Assembly (NCBI RefSeq): GCF_000021985.1
Contig: NC_011901.1
Coordinates: 620,001-684,000 of the forward strand
Source: Thioalkalivibrio sulfidiphilus HL-EbGr7
GTDB lineage: Bacteria; Pseudomonadota; Gammaproteobacteria; Ectothiorhodospirales; Ectothiorhodospiraceae
Length of the DNA: 64,000 nucleotides
Direction of reading: 5' to 3'
Of this stretch, positions 37,874 through 45,503 are shown one piece after another. Every line of letters begins with the position of its first letter. Position 1 is the first letter of the stretch. The notes under the pieces were generated by a model. It was not told the DNA's origin. It saw nothing but the letters and a program-made list of their open reading frames with translations, and did no database searches. A program made the translations under genes and the position numbers.

Positions 37874-38989
37874 TCAAACGGCGTAGGGGGAGAAGTGGTT
37901 GTCCTCCTGGGTCAGCAGGCGCAGAAACTTCGGGTGGAGGAAGAGCTTCTCACGCCCCACCCTGATCTCTTCAAGGACGCCGATCTCACACAGGGACTTG
38001 AGGTACTTGGAGGCCGTTTCCCGGTGCCCGATGCCGGTATCCACCAGGTTGCCGATGCGGCAGTAGGGCTGGATGAAGATCTGCTCCACCAACTCGCGGC
38101 TGTAGATCGCCGGGTCCCGGTGCCGAACGTAACGGGTGGTGTGCTCAAACAGGGCGTTCGCCGCGCGTATCTTTGCCGATGTCCATTCTGCGGTCTCGCT
38201 TACGGCCGTCAACATGAACTCGACCCAGGGTTGCCACCGGGCATCCCGCGTGACCGCAAGCAGTAGCCGGTAGTAGTCCGACTTGTGCTGAATGATGTAT
38301 CGGGAAAGGTGGAGGACGGGGAGGTCCAGCAGTCCCTGGTCCACCAGGTAGAGGATGTTGAGGACGCGTCCCGTGCGACCATTTCCGTCGATGAACGGGT
38401 GAATGGCTTCGAACTGGTAGTGCCCCACGGCCATACGCACCAGGGGGTCCAGGTCCGTGGCGCTGTGCAGAAACCGCTCCCAGTTGGCCAGCTTGTCCCT
38501 CAGCACGGTTTCGCCTTCCGGGGGCGTGTAGATCACCTCACCCGTGGCCGGATTGGCCAGTCTGGTGCCCGGGACGCGTCGGATATCCAGGTCGAGGTTC
38601 TTGATGATCCGGCAGACTTCGACGGCAATGGTGGTGTTCAGAGGCCGCGTCCGTAGTGCCTCGAAGCCATGATTCAGGGCAGTCCGGTATCGCAGGGCCT
38701 CCCGTGTGGCGGGATCCGCCTGGTGGTTGCCGCCGTCCGCGAAACGGAACAGGCGGTCGCTGGTCGTGACGATGTTCTCGATCTCCGAACTCGCCTGGGC
38801 CTCCAGCAGGGGGATCGTGTTGATGAGCACCGCCTGATTGGGAAGGATGGCTCCAAGCTCCTTGAGTTCGGCGAGTCTTGCCCGTGCCTCGATGCAAAGC
38901 TTGAGGACGGCTTTGGTCTCCAACTCCTGGCCCGGGGGGAGTTCTGGGAGGGCGTTGTAGGGCTTCCTCGGGTCGAACGAATTGGTCAT
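37874..38989 (-). CDS. fic: Fic-domain AMP-transferase-type protein
   Basis: A 371-residue class II Fic protein. The inhibitory helix motif SSEIEN (S-x3-E-N) is at about residue 65; the active site HPFIDGNGRTGR is at about 200, with all residues for AMP transfer present. An N-terminal Fic-N type region and a C-terminal winged-helix part (IGHRETASKYLKSLCEIGVLEEI) complete the protein, the usual layout of the large Fic/DUF4172 group. The inhibitory Glu suggests it is normally silent. The upstream region holds repeated TGTCGA half-sites. Its 3' end is duplicated at 20078-20145. Confidence 0.93.
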   Translation of the reverse strand: MTNSFDPRKPYNALPELPPGQELETKAVLKLCIEARARLAELKELGAILPNQAVLINTIPLLEAQASSEIENIVTTSDRLFRFADGGNHQADPATREALRYRTALNHGFEALRTRPLNTTIAVEVCRIIKNLDLDIRRVPGTRLANPATGEVIYTPPEGETVLRDKLANWERFLHSATDLDPLVRMAVGHYQFEAIHPFIDGNGRTGRVLNILYLVDQGLLDLPVLHLSRYIIQHKSDYYRLLLAVTRDARWQPWVEFMLTAVSETAEWTSAKIRAANALFEHTTRYVRHRDPAIYSRELVEQIFIQPYCRIGNLVDTGIGHRETASKYLKSLCEIGVLEEIRVGREKLFLHPKFLRLLTQEDNHFSPYAV

Positions 38990-39009
38990 GTCGAGATTTC
39001 CTTATTTTT

Positions 39010-39091
39010 TCGACATGTTGTGCTGACGTGTCGATGGGGGCGACCCGTCGAGCTAATATGTCGAAAATAATCAATATTCTCGACATATTAG
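39010..39091. promoter_or_regulatory. Cluster of TGTCGA / TCGACA half-sites upstream of fic
   Basis: Within about 80 bp upstream of the fic ATG lie TCGACATG (39010), ACGTGTCGA (39026-39034), CCGTCGAGC and the perfect dyad CTAATATGTCGA (39053-39064) / TCGACATATTAG (39080-39091). The density of one half-site in the promoter region points to an operator for a dimeric regulator, possibly Fic's own C-terminal winged-helix part. Confidence 0.5.
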
Positions 39092-39210
39092 CCTGATTTA
39101 GGTGGTTGTCCAGCGTGTTTCATGGAGGTGAACTGCTAATTTTTGCCCGATTGGCAGTTCATTTGGCATCGGGGCCGACAGGTGCCGCGTGGCTGCGTGG
39201 GGTCGGACCC

Positions 39211-39321
39211 GGACAAGTCATTGTTATATCTAAAAAGTAGCCCTCAATTCGGGGCTAAATTCCCCTTATCCGGCCCATTTCACCCCTTGAATCGGTGCTG
39301 TAAGCCGCGGAGCGGCTGGCC
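39211..39321 (+). repeat. Diverged direct repeat, copy 2
   Basis: Second copy of the 36906-37015 repeat (GGACAAGTCATTGTTA ... CTGTAAGCCGCGGAG). The rest of the gap between fic and the permease gene (39092-39395) has no gene. Confidence 0.65.
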
Positions 39322-39336
39322 TCCCGGCCTCGCGTG

Positions 39337-39380
39337 CATAGGGCGGCCCATGGCCGCCGGCGGGCGCGGCCCGCCCTATG
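39337..39380. repeat. CATAGGGCGG hairpin
   Basis: CATAGGGCGGCCC with the complementary GGCCCGCCCTATG around a GC-rich loop, just downstream of the permease gene stop. The same word recurs at 40684-40734, 40753-40775 and 41537-41559. Confidence 0.75.
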
Positions 39381-39395
39381 GGCGACGGGAGGTGT

Positions 39396-40631
39396 TCACC
39401 ACAGCCAGATCGCCACCAGCAATTGGTAGAGCAGAAAACCGCCGCTCAGCAGGCCGCCGCACCAGGGTACCCAGCGGGGGAGGTCCAGGCCGCTGGCGCG
39501 CGGGCCGTAGATGCGCTTGACGCGCAACAGGGCGAAGTTGACGAGGGTGAACAGCGACAGGGTGATGACGCTGGTGAGCATGGCGAGCGACAGCAGGGGC
39601 AGGGCCAGGGCGAAGGCGAGGATCAGGCCGGCCACCACGAGCACTGCGCGGGTGGGTGTGCGGCGGCGCGGTGAGAGGTAGTAGAGGCTCGGGTGGAGCC
39701 AGCCCTGGCGGCTCATGCCGAAGAGCACGCGGCTGCCCTTGATGATCTGGATCAGCGCGCCGTTGAGGATGGAGGCAACGCCGATGAGGCCGAGCACCAC
39801 CGCCGGGTGGCCGGTCTGCTCCGTGTAGATGCGCGCCAGGGGCGCGTCGCTCTCGGCGAGTTCGGCGCCGGGCAGGCTCAGCACGGCGGCCACCGCCACG
39901 GCCAGGTAGAAGCCGGTGGTCACCAGCAGGGCGATGACCATGGCGCGGGGCAGGGTACGTTCCGGCGTGCGGGTCTCTTCGGCCAGGTTCACGATGTCCT
40001 CGAAGCCGATGTAGGCGTAGAAGGCGACGAAGGCGCCCAGCAGGATGCCCACCCAGATGCCGCCATGTAGACCGGGCAGCATCTCCGGCCAGCGCTCCGA
40101 CAGGGTGGCCAGGTTGGGGGAGGCGGCCCAGATGACCAGCACCAGGCCCACCATGCTGGCCAGGGTCATCAGCCCCGCAATGGTGACCGACTCGTTCACG
40201 CCCCAGGCGGCGATCAGGGCGAGGACCACCACCAGGGCGATGGTGGTGATGATTTCGGGCAGGGGGAAGAACACCTGCAGGTAGCCGAGCACGCCGTGGA
40301 CCAGGGTCGCGCACGAGACCACGCCGATGGCGATGATGGTGAGCCCGACCACCTGGGACAGGCGGTGACTGCCGAATGCCTCGTGCACGTATACCGCTTC
40401 ACCGGCGCAGCGGGGAAAGCGCGACGCCAGCTCCGCGTAGGAGAGCGCGGAGAACACGGCCAGGCCGGCGGCCACCAGGAAGGCGAAGGGGGTGTACATG
40501 CCCGCGTAGCCGGCGACCTTGCCGATCAGCACGTAGATGCCGGCGCCCAGGATGGTGCCGATGCCATAGAAGGCAACCAGCGTCAGGTTGAGGCTGCGCT
40601 TGAGGGCATCAGGGGGTGTGGGGACGTGCAT
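39396..40631 (-). CDS. APC family amino acid permease
   Basis: A 411-residue secondary transporter with about 12 membrane segments. The APC signature is in the first helix (LVAFYGIGTILGAGIYVLIG), with SALSYAELASRFPRCAGEAVYV following and AFYAYIGFEDIVNLAEETRTP in the sixth-helix region. It should exchange or import amino acids or related cations with protons. Start ATG 40631 (MHVPTPPDALKR) fits the family; the 30 upstream codons do not. The gap to the next gene is filled by palindromic repeats. Confidence 0.92.
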   Translation of the reverse strand: MHVPTPPDALKRSLNLTLVAFYGIGTILGAGIYVLIGKVAGYAGMYTPFAFLVAAGLAVFSALSYAELASRFPRCAGEAVYVHEAFGSHRLSQVVGLTIIAIGVVSCATLVHGVLGYLQVFFPLPEIITTIALVVVLALIAAWGVNESVTIAGLMTLASMVGLVLVIWAASPNLATLSERWPEMLPGLHGGIWVGILLGAFVAFYAYIGFEDIVNLAEETRTPERTLPRAMVIALLVTTGFYLAVAVAAVLSLPGAELAESDAPLARIYTEQTGHPAVVLGLIGVASILNGALIQIIKGSRVLFGMSRQGWLHPSLYYLSPRRRTPTRAVLVVAGLILAFALALPLLSLAMLTSVITLSLFTLVNFALLRVKRIYGPRASGLDLPRWVPWCGGLLSGGFLLYQLLVAIWLW

Positions 40632-40683
40632 GGCGGGATTGTAGTCCCAGGGTGGGGCCTGCCAAGAGGTGGCGGTCTCAATG

Positions 40684-40775
40684 CATAGGGCGGGCCATGC
40701 CCGCCGTAAGTCGGCGGCCATGGGCCGCCCTATGGGGTGTTCGATGCGATGTGGCGGCCATGGGCCGCCCTATGG
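40684..40775. repeat. Two CATAGGGCGG / CCGCCCTATG palindromes
   Basis: 40684-40734 is an inverted repeat of CATAGGGCGG, and 40753-40775 reads GGCGGCCATGGGCCGCC plus CTATGG. The second copy overlaps the end of the next gene and supplies its TAG stop codon (40770-40772). Confidence 0.75.
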
Positions 40776-41444
40776 TTTGTGGCGGGCGCGGCGCCGGTAG
40801 AGCAACTGCATCACCAGGGCGATGAGCACGATGGCGAGCACCACGGCGTAGGGGGCGAAGCGGCTGATGGTTTCCGCCCAGGCACTGAGTTCATTGAGCA
40901 GCAGCGCCCAGATGCCGATGGCGACGTAGGTGGATAGCAGCACCACGGTGACGTTCACCCAGGGGCGCAGGCCGATGAGGAAGCCGATGATCGCCCCCAC
41001 CACCGGGCCGGTCATCCAGAAGGGCATGAACACGAACAGGAACAGTCCGGCGATGCCGTATCGGCGCACGGCCCCGCTGCGGGTGCTCGCGGCCTGGTGC
41101 ATGCGCGCGAAGAAGGGCTTCAGGGCGCGCAGCCTGACCAGCTGCCACCAGCTGAGCGCGAACAGGGGATAGACGACGAGCACATGGATGCTTTCCACCA
41201 GCATGTTGAGCGGCACCACCTGGGCATGGCCAAGGCCGCTCGCGTAGCCGAAGCTCATGCCCGCCGCCCGGCCGATGACCAGGTTCAGCCCGGTCATGAC
41301 GGCATAGACATAGGCGTTGTCGAGGGACAGGGTCCAGGCGGTCAGCAGCGCGGCCAGCAGCGCCAGGGACAACGCCGCACCCAGGTACAGGAGGCGGCCT
41401 TCGGTGCTGGCCAGCAGGCGCAGGTGCAGTCCTTGTCTCGTCAT
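40770..41444 (-). CDS. Small multi-drug export family membrane protein
   Basis: A 224-residue membrane protein with about five or six hydrophobic segments. The pattern RYGIAGLFLFVFMPFWMTGP followed by VGAIIGFLIGLRPWVN is the hallmark of the putative small multi-drug export (PF06695) family. The family name reflects an old claim; the function is poorly supported. ATG 41444 overlaps nothing and the gene ends inside a palindromic repeat. Confidence 0.7.
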   Translation of the reverse strand: MTRQGLHLRLLASTEGRLLYLGAALSLALLAALLTAWTLSLDNAYVYAVMTGLNLVIGRAAGMSFGYASGLGHAQVVPLNMLVESIHVLVVYPLFALSWWQLVRLRALKPFFARMHQAASTRSGAVRRYGIAGLFLFVFMPFWMTGPVVGAIIGFLIGLRPWVNVTVVLLSTYVAIGIWALLLNELSAWAETISRFAPYAVVLAIVLIALVMQLLYRRRARHKP

Positions 41445-41536
41445 TGGTTTGATAGGTTCTCCACGAAGAACACGGTTGGCTCGTAGAGTGATGCGTCCTT
41501 GCGTCGTGCTTTGGCTTTGTGTGCGCCCGGTGGGGC

Positions 41537-41559
41537 GGCGGCCATGGGCCGCCCTATGG
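41537..41559. repeat. GGCGGCCATGGGCCGCC palindrome
   Basis: A further copy of the palindrome, followed by CTATGG, in the 183-bp gap between the membrane protein gene and rep. No gene is in this gap. Confidence 0.75.
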
Positions 41560-41627
41560 TTTGGTTCTTCCGCTCAGTGAGTTTTTCGTTCCTTTGCGCC
41601 TTCGCGTCGTTGCGTCGCGGTTCGCCC

Positions 41628-43643
41628 TCAGGAAAGCAGACTCTTCAGGTTGCTCAGGTGCGCCTTGCCGGTGATGCGCGCCTCTTCCGGGTCGGGGGGC
41701 TTGGCGTCGGGCCAGTCCAGGTGCTCCCGGGGCAGTTCCTCGATGAAGCGGGAGGGTTCGCAGTCCACCTCCTCGCCGAAGCGGGTGCGCTTGCGGGCGT
41801 AGGTGAGGGTGAGGCTGAGCTTGGCGCGGGTGATGCCCACGTAGGCCAGGCGCCGCTCCTCTTCCAGGCCGTCCTCCTCCAGGCTGACCCGGTGGGGCAG
41901 CAGTTCCTCTTCCATGCCCACCAGGAACACGTGGGGGAACTCCAGGCCCTTGGCGGCGTGCAGGGTCATCAGGTGCACGCCGTCGGAGTCGTCCTCGCCG
42001 CCGGCGCGGTCGAGGATGTCCATGAGGGTCATGTGGCGCACGATCTCGCCGATGTCCTTGCCGCCCTCGGCGCCTTCCTTGGACAGGCGTGCCATCCAGT
42101 CCAGCACCTCGTTGACGTTGTCCATGCGCCGGGTGGCGGCCTTGGGGTCGCGGGCCTGGTCCAGCAGCCAGTCGTCGTAGTTGAGTTCGCCGATCAGGGC
42201 ACGGGCGACCTTGGCCGGGTCGCCTTCCTCGGCCTTGCGGCCGAATTCCAGCAGCCAGTCGGCGAAGCCCTGCAGGCGCTGCACGGCCCGGGCGGGCAGG
42301 CGCTCGGTGAGCCCCATCTCGAAGCAGGCGGTGAGCAGGCTCACGCTGCGCTCGGTGGCGTACTCGCCGAGCTTCTCCAGGGTCGAGGGTCCGATCTCCC
42401 GGCGCGGTACGTTGACGATGCGCAGAAAAGCCGTGTCGTCATCGGGGTTGGCCAGCAGGCGCAGGTAGGCCATCACGTCCTTGACCTCGGAACGCTCGAA
42501 GAAGGACTGGCCGCCGCTCACCTTGTAGGGGATGGCATGCTCGCGCAGCAGCTTTTCAAATACCCGGGACTGGTGGTTGCCCCGGTACAGGATGGCGTAG
42601 TCCCGGTACTCGGTGCGGTGTTTGAACTTGTGTTTCATGATCTCGGCCACCACCCGGGCGGCCTCCTGCTCGCCGTCGTTGCAGGGCAGGATGCGGATGG
42701 GCTCGCCCTCGCCGAGCGCGCTCCACAGGCGCTTCTCGAACACGTGGGGGTTGTTGCCGATCAACTGGTTGGCGGTCTGCAGGATGCGGTTGGTGGAGCG
42801 GTAGTTCTGCTCCAGCTTGATGACCTTCAGGCGCGGGAAGTCCTGCTGCAGGGCGGCCAGGTTTTCGGGCCGGGCGCCGCGCCAGGCGTAGATGGACTGG
42901 TCGTCGTCGCCCACGGCGGTGAGCCCCCCGTCCACGCCCACCAGCAGGCGCACCAGGCGGTACTGGCAGGTGTTGGTGTCCTGGTACTCGTCCACCAGCA
43001 GGTGGCGGGTGCGGTTCTGCCAGCGCTCGCGCACCTCGGCGTTTTCCTCCAGCAGGCGCACCGGCTGGACGATCAGGTCGTCGAAGTCCACGGCGTTGTA
43101 GGCCTTCAGCGCGCGCACGTAGGCGGCGTAGAGCCGGGCCTGGGCGGCCTCCTTCTCGTCGGCGGCCCGGGAGAGGGCCTGCTCGGGGGTGATCAGGTCG
43201 TTCTTCCAGCGGCTGATCTGGTGGCGGGCCGGTTCCGGGTCGATGGGATCGTCGCCCCGGAAGGTGAGTTCCTTCAGCAGCGACAGGCTGTCGGCGGCGT
43301 CGAAGATGGAGAAGCCGGCCTTGTAGCCCAGGCCCTTCAGCTCCCGGCGGATGAAGTTCAGCCCCAGGGTGTGGAAGGTGGAGACCGTGAGCCCCTTGGA
43401 TTCGTCCCGCTCCAGGAGCCTGGATGCCCGGGCCTTCATCTCCTTGGCCGCCTTGTTGGTGAAGGTGATGGCGGCGATGCGTTTCGGGTCCATGCCCCGG
43501 TCGCGGATCAGGTGGGCGATCTTGTGGGTGATCACGCCGGTCTTGCCGGAGCCGGCACCGGCCAGCACCAGCAGGGGGCCGTCCACGTGTTCCACGGCGG
43601 CGCGCTGCTGGGGGTTCAACGGAGGGGGGGTACGGGTACTCAT
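41628..43643 (-). CDS. rep: ATP-dependent DNA helicase Rep
   Basis: A 671-residue superfamily 1A 3'-5' helicase. All motifs are present: Walker A LVLAGAGSGKT (about 30), motif Ia AITFTNKAAKEM, Walker B LLVDEYQDTN, motif III GDDDQSIYAWRGA, motif IV LEQNYRST, motif V VHLMTLHAAKGLEF, motif VI YVGITRAK. Rep clears proteins ahead of replication forks and restarts them. The ATG at 43643 gives the usual length; the open frame continues far upstream without homology. The upstream region carries a word-repeat arm. Confidence 0.95.
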   Translation of the reverse strand: MSTRTPPPLNPQQRAAVEHVDGPLLVLAGAGSGKTGVITHKIAHLIRDRGMDPKRIAAITFTNKAAKEMKARASRLLERDESKGLTVSTFHTLGLNFIRRELKGLGYKAGFSIFDAADSLSLLKELTFRGDDPIDPEPARHQISRWKNDLITPEQALSRAADEKEAAQARLYAAYVRALKAYNAVDFDDLIVQPVRLLEENAEVRERWQNRTRHLLVDEYQDTNTCQYRLVRLLVGVDGGLTAVGDDDQSIYAWRGARPENLAALQQDFPRLKVIKLEQNYRSTNRILQTANQLIGNNPHVFEKRLWSALGEGEPIRILPCNDGEQEAARVVAEIMKHKFKHRTEYRDYAILYRGNHQSRVFEKLLREHAIPYKVSGGQSFFERSEVKDVMAYLRLLANPDDDTAFLRIVNVPRREIGPSTLEKLGEYATERSVSLLTACFEMGLTERLPARAVQRLQGFADWLLEFGRKAEEGDPAKVARALIGELNYDDWLLDQARDPKAATRRMDNVNEVLDWMARLSKEGAEGGKDIGEIVRHMTLMDILDRAGGEDDSDGVHLMTLHAAKGLEFPHVFLVGMEEELLPHRVSLEEDGLEEERRLAYVGITRAKLSLTLTYARKRTRFGEEVDCEPSRFIEELPREHLDWPDAKPPDPEEARITGKAHLSNLKSLLS

Positions 43644-43662
43644 GGGCGGGGCGATTGTACAG

Positions 43663-43709
43663 GAAGTGCGAAGTGGGAATTGGGAAGGGCGAAGTGAGAA
43701 GGGCGAGCA
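43663..43709. repeat. Left arm of word-repeat inverted pair (GAAGTGGGAATTGGGAAG)
   Basis: Repeats of GAAGTG and GGGAA lie directly upstream of rep. The complementary arm is at 44335-44410; the two arms enclose the RHH/RelE toxin-antitoxin genes. The same words form hairpins at 51123, 52937 and 55422. Confidence 0.7.
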
Positions 43710-43841
43710 GGGATGTAACCCATTGAATACATCACAATGGCAATGCCCGTATCCAGCGTCGGCTGTCAACTGACCTTGCTTCACAGGCGGGCTAAGATTA
43801 CAGTGAATCCCATTGCATCCCATCGACATTCGGGGCTGGCC

Positions 43842-44063
43842 ATGGCTCAGATCACCACACGATTCCCTGACGAACTCCTGGCGTCTCTGGACGAGGCGGC
43901 GAAGACCTTGCATCGCAGTCGAACGGACCTGGTCCGTCAGGCGGTGGAGCGCTATCTGGAGGATTTCGAGGACCTGCACGTGGCCGTCGAACGGCTGCAG
44001 GACCCGAGCGACCCGATGCTGGACTGGGAAGACGTGCGGCGTGGGCTTCTCGATCAGGATTAA
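43842..44063 (+). CDS. Ribbon-helix-helix antitoxin
   Basis: A 73-residue antitoxin: AQITTRFPDELLASLDEAAK forms the strand and first helix and LHRSRTDLVRQAVERYLEDF the second helix of a ribbon-helix-helix DNA-binding domain; the acidic C-terminus (DPSDPMLDWEDVRRGL) would bind the toxin. ATG 43842 fits the family. The toxin gene overlaps its 3' end by 23 bp. Confidence 0.9.
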   Translation: MAQITTRFPDELLASLDEAAKTLHRSRTDLVRQAVERYLEDFEDLHVAVERLQDPSDPMLDWEDVRRGLLDQD

Positions 44064-44298
44064 GCAAAGCGCTGCCAAGGCCCTGGCGGGGATCGACAAG
44101 AAAGACCGCCTGCGCCTGGTCAGCGCCATCGATGAGTTGGCGGAGAATCCCTACCGCGGCAGCGCCCTCAAGGGGGACCTGACGGGGCTGCGCCGGATCC
44201 GCGTGGGCAACTACCGGGTGGTCTACGAAATCCGGGAAGGGGAGCTGATCGTGCTGGTGGTGCGCATCGCCCATCGACGCGAGGTCTACAGGCGTTGA
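44041..44298 (+). CDS. RelE/ParE-type toxin
   Basis: An 85-residue RelE-superfamily toxin: IRIKQSAAKALAGIDKKDRL at the N-terminus, NPYRGSALKGDLTGLRRIRV in the middle and NYRVVYEIREGELIVLVVRI followed by AHRREVYRR at the end. The C-terminal Arg/Tyr cluster resembles RelE-like mRNA interferases. The start is GTG 44041, inside the antitoxin gene in another frame, as is common in these pairs. Confidence 0.9.
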   Translation: MGFSIRIKQSAAKALAGIDKKDRLRLVSAIDELAENPYRGSALKGDLTGLRRIRVGNYRVVYEIREGELIVLVVRIAHRREVYRR

Positions 44299-44334
44299 GG
44301 TGTGATATGGGTATTGGCGTCAGCAACGGGCTTG

Positions 44335-44410
44335 CTTCGCACTTCCCAATTCACATTTCCGACTTTGTCTCCCCCTTCCCACTTCCCCATTCACCCTTCA
44401 CACTTCAAAG
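44335..44410. repeat. Right arm of word-repeat inverted pair
   Basis: CTTCGCACTTCCCAATTC and related words, complementary to the arm at 43663-43709. It ends 1 bp before the GTG start of the thioredoxin-like gene. Confidence 0.7.
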
Positions 44411-44411
44411 C

Positions 44412-44747
44412 GTGCAAACGCTCGATCAATTCAATTTCCACCACGTCCTCGCCGAGACCCCGGGCACGGCCCTGGTCATCTTTACCGGTCCGGACTGCGG
44501 GGCTTGCCGGCGGGTGAAGGCGCTGCTCTCGGAGATGGTGGCGGCGGGCGAGTCCTGGCGCCTGTTCGAGGTGGATGCGGCCCGGGACGGGGGGCTGGCC
44601 CGGGAGTTCGAGGTGTTCCACCTGCCGAGCCTCTTCCTGTTCCGGGACGGTCACTACCACGCCCCCCTGCACGCCGAGCCCCTGCCGGAACGCATCCGTG
44701 CGGCGGTGGCCACAACCCTGGCCCGGCCGGCCCAGGAGGCCCCGTGA
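44412..44747 (+). CDS. Thioredoxin-like protein
   Basis: A 111-residue protein of the thioredoxin fold: ALVIFTGPDCGACRRVKALL holds the redox motif C-G-A-C, followed by LFEVDAARDGGLAREFEVFHLPSLFLF with the cis-proline of the fold (HLPS). No signal peptide, so it is cytoplasmic. GTG 44412 was chosen as start because the upstream codons lie in the repeat arm. Its stop overlaps the ampD GTG start (GTGA), so the two are coupled. Confidence 0.85.
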   Translation: MQTLDQFNFHHVLAETPGTALVIFTGPDCGACRRVKALLSEMVAAGESWRLFEVDAARDGGLAREFEVFHLPSLFLFRDGHYHAPLHAEPLPERIRAAVATTLARPAQEAP

Positions 44748-45313
44748 AGGTGGACCTGCAGAGCGGCTGGCTCCAGGGGGTGGTCCGGGTGCCTTCCCCC
44801 AATCACGACGAACGCCCGGAAGGTGCCCGGCCGGAGCTGGTGGTGGTCCATGCCATCAGCCTGCCGCCGGGGGAGTTCGGCGGGCCGGGGATCGATCACC
44901 TGTTCACCAACACCCTGGACCCGGAGGCCCATCCCTATTTCCGGGAGATCGCCGGTCTCGAGGTCTCGGCCCACGTGCTGATCCGCCGGGACGGGCAGGT
45001 GGTTCAGTACGTGCCCTTTGACCGCCGCGCCTGGCATGCGGGGGCCTCCAGCTGGCAGGGGCGGACCCGCTGCAACGACTTCTCCATCGGCATCGAGCTG
45101 GAGGGCTGTGACGATCTGCCCTTCGAGCCGGAGCAATACCAGCGCCTCACCGAGGTGATCCTGGCCCTGCGCGAGGCCTATCCCGGCATCGCCCCGGACG
45201 CCATCGCCGGCCATGCCGACATCGCCCCCGGCCGCAAGACCGACCCCGGTCCCCACTTTGAGTGGCCGACGCTCTGGGCCGGACTGGGGATAGAGAAATC
45301 GGGCCTGGCCTAG
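44744..45313 (+). CDS. ampD: 1,6-anhydro-N-acetylmuramyl-L-alanine amidase AmpD
   Basis: A 189-residue zinc amidase that trims recycled anhydro-muropeptides. Zinc and catalytic residues are in ELVVVHAISLPPGEFGG (His), SIGIELEGCDDLPF (Glu) and AGHADIAPGRKTDPGPHF (His, Lys, Asp). The length matches AmpD. Loss of AmpD derepresses AmpC lactamase in organisms that have AmpR. An ampE-like gene lies 6 kb downstream, not adjacent as in enterobacteria. Confidence 0.95.
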   Translation: MKVDLQSGWLQGVVRVPSPNHDERPEGARPELVVVHAISLPPGEFGGPGIDHLFTNTLDPEAHPYFREIAGLEVSAHVLIRRDGQVVQYVPFDRRAWHAGASSWQGRTRCNDFSIGIELEGCDDLPFEPEQYQRLTEVILALREAYPGIAPDAIAGHADIAPGRKTDPGPHFEWPTLWAGLGIEKSGLA

Positions 45314-45322
45314 AGGTGATCG

Positions 45323-45387
45323 GAATTCAAGATTCAAAATTCAAGATTCAAAGGGATCACCTCCGCTTTGAATCTTGAATCTTGAAT
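45323..45387. repeat. Hairpin of ATTCAA / TTGAAT words
   Basis: Arms are AATTCAAGATTCAAAATTC and its complement ending CTTGAATCTTGAATTC, separated by about 12 bases, immediately downstream of ampD and upstream of the cco promoter. It can serve as a terminator and belongs to the same type as 61726-61823. Confidence 0.75.
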
Positions 45388-45396
45388 TCGCTCTTA

Positions 45397-45410
45397 TTGA
45401 TCTGCATCAA
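45397..45410. promoter_or_regulatory. FNR/ANR box of the cco operon
   Basis: TTGAT-CTGC-ATCAA is an exact match to the FNR/ANR consensus TTGAT-N4-ATCAA, about 95 bp upstream of the ccoN ATG. It predicts induction of the high-affinity oxidase at low oxygen. Confidence 0.88.
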
Positions 45411-45503
45411 GTTTCGAACATCAAGACTGGCTAATAGTGCTCCCTGAAAACATCCGGTGCGCATGCCCACGTGTGCGCGCGATTTTCAACAGGGGGGCGC
45501 TCC

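Noticed and set aside
41499-43697. 732-residue open frame opposite rep
   Set aside because: Shadow of the helicase gene; starts inside palindromic repeats.
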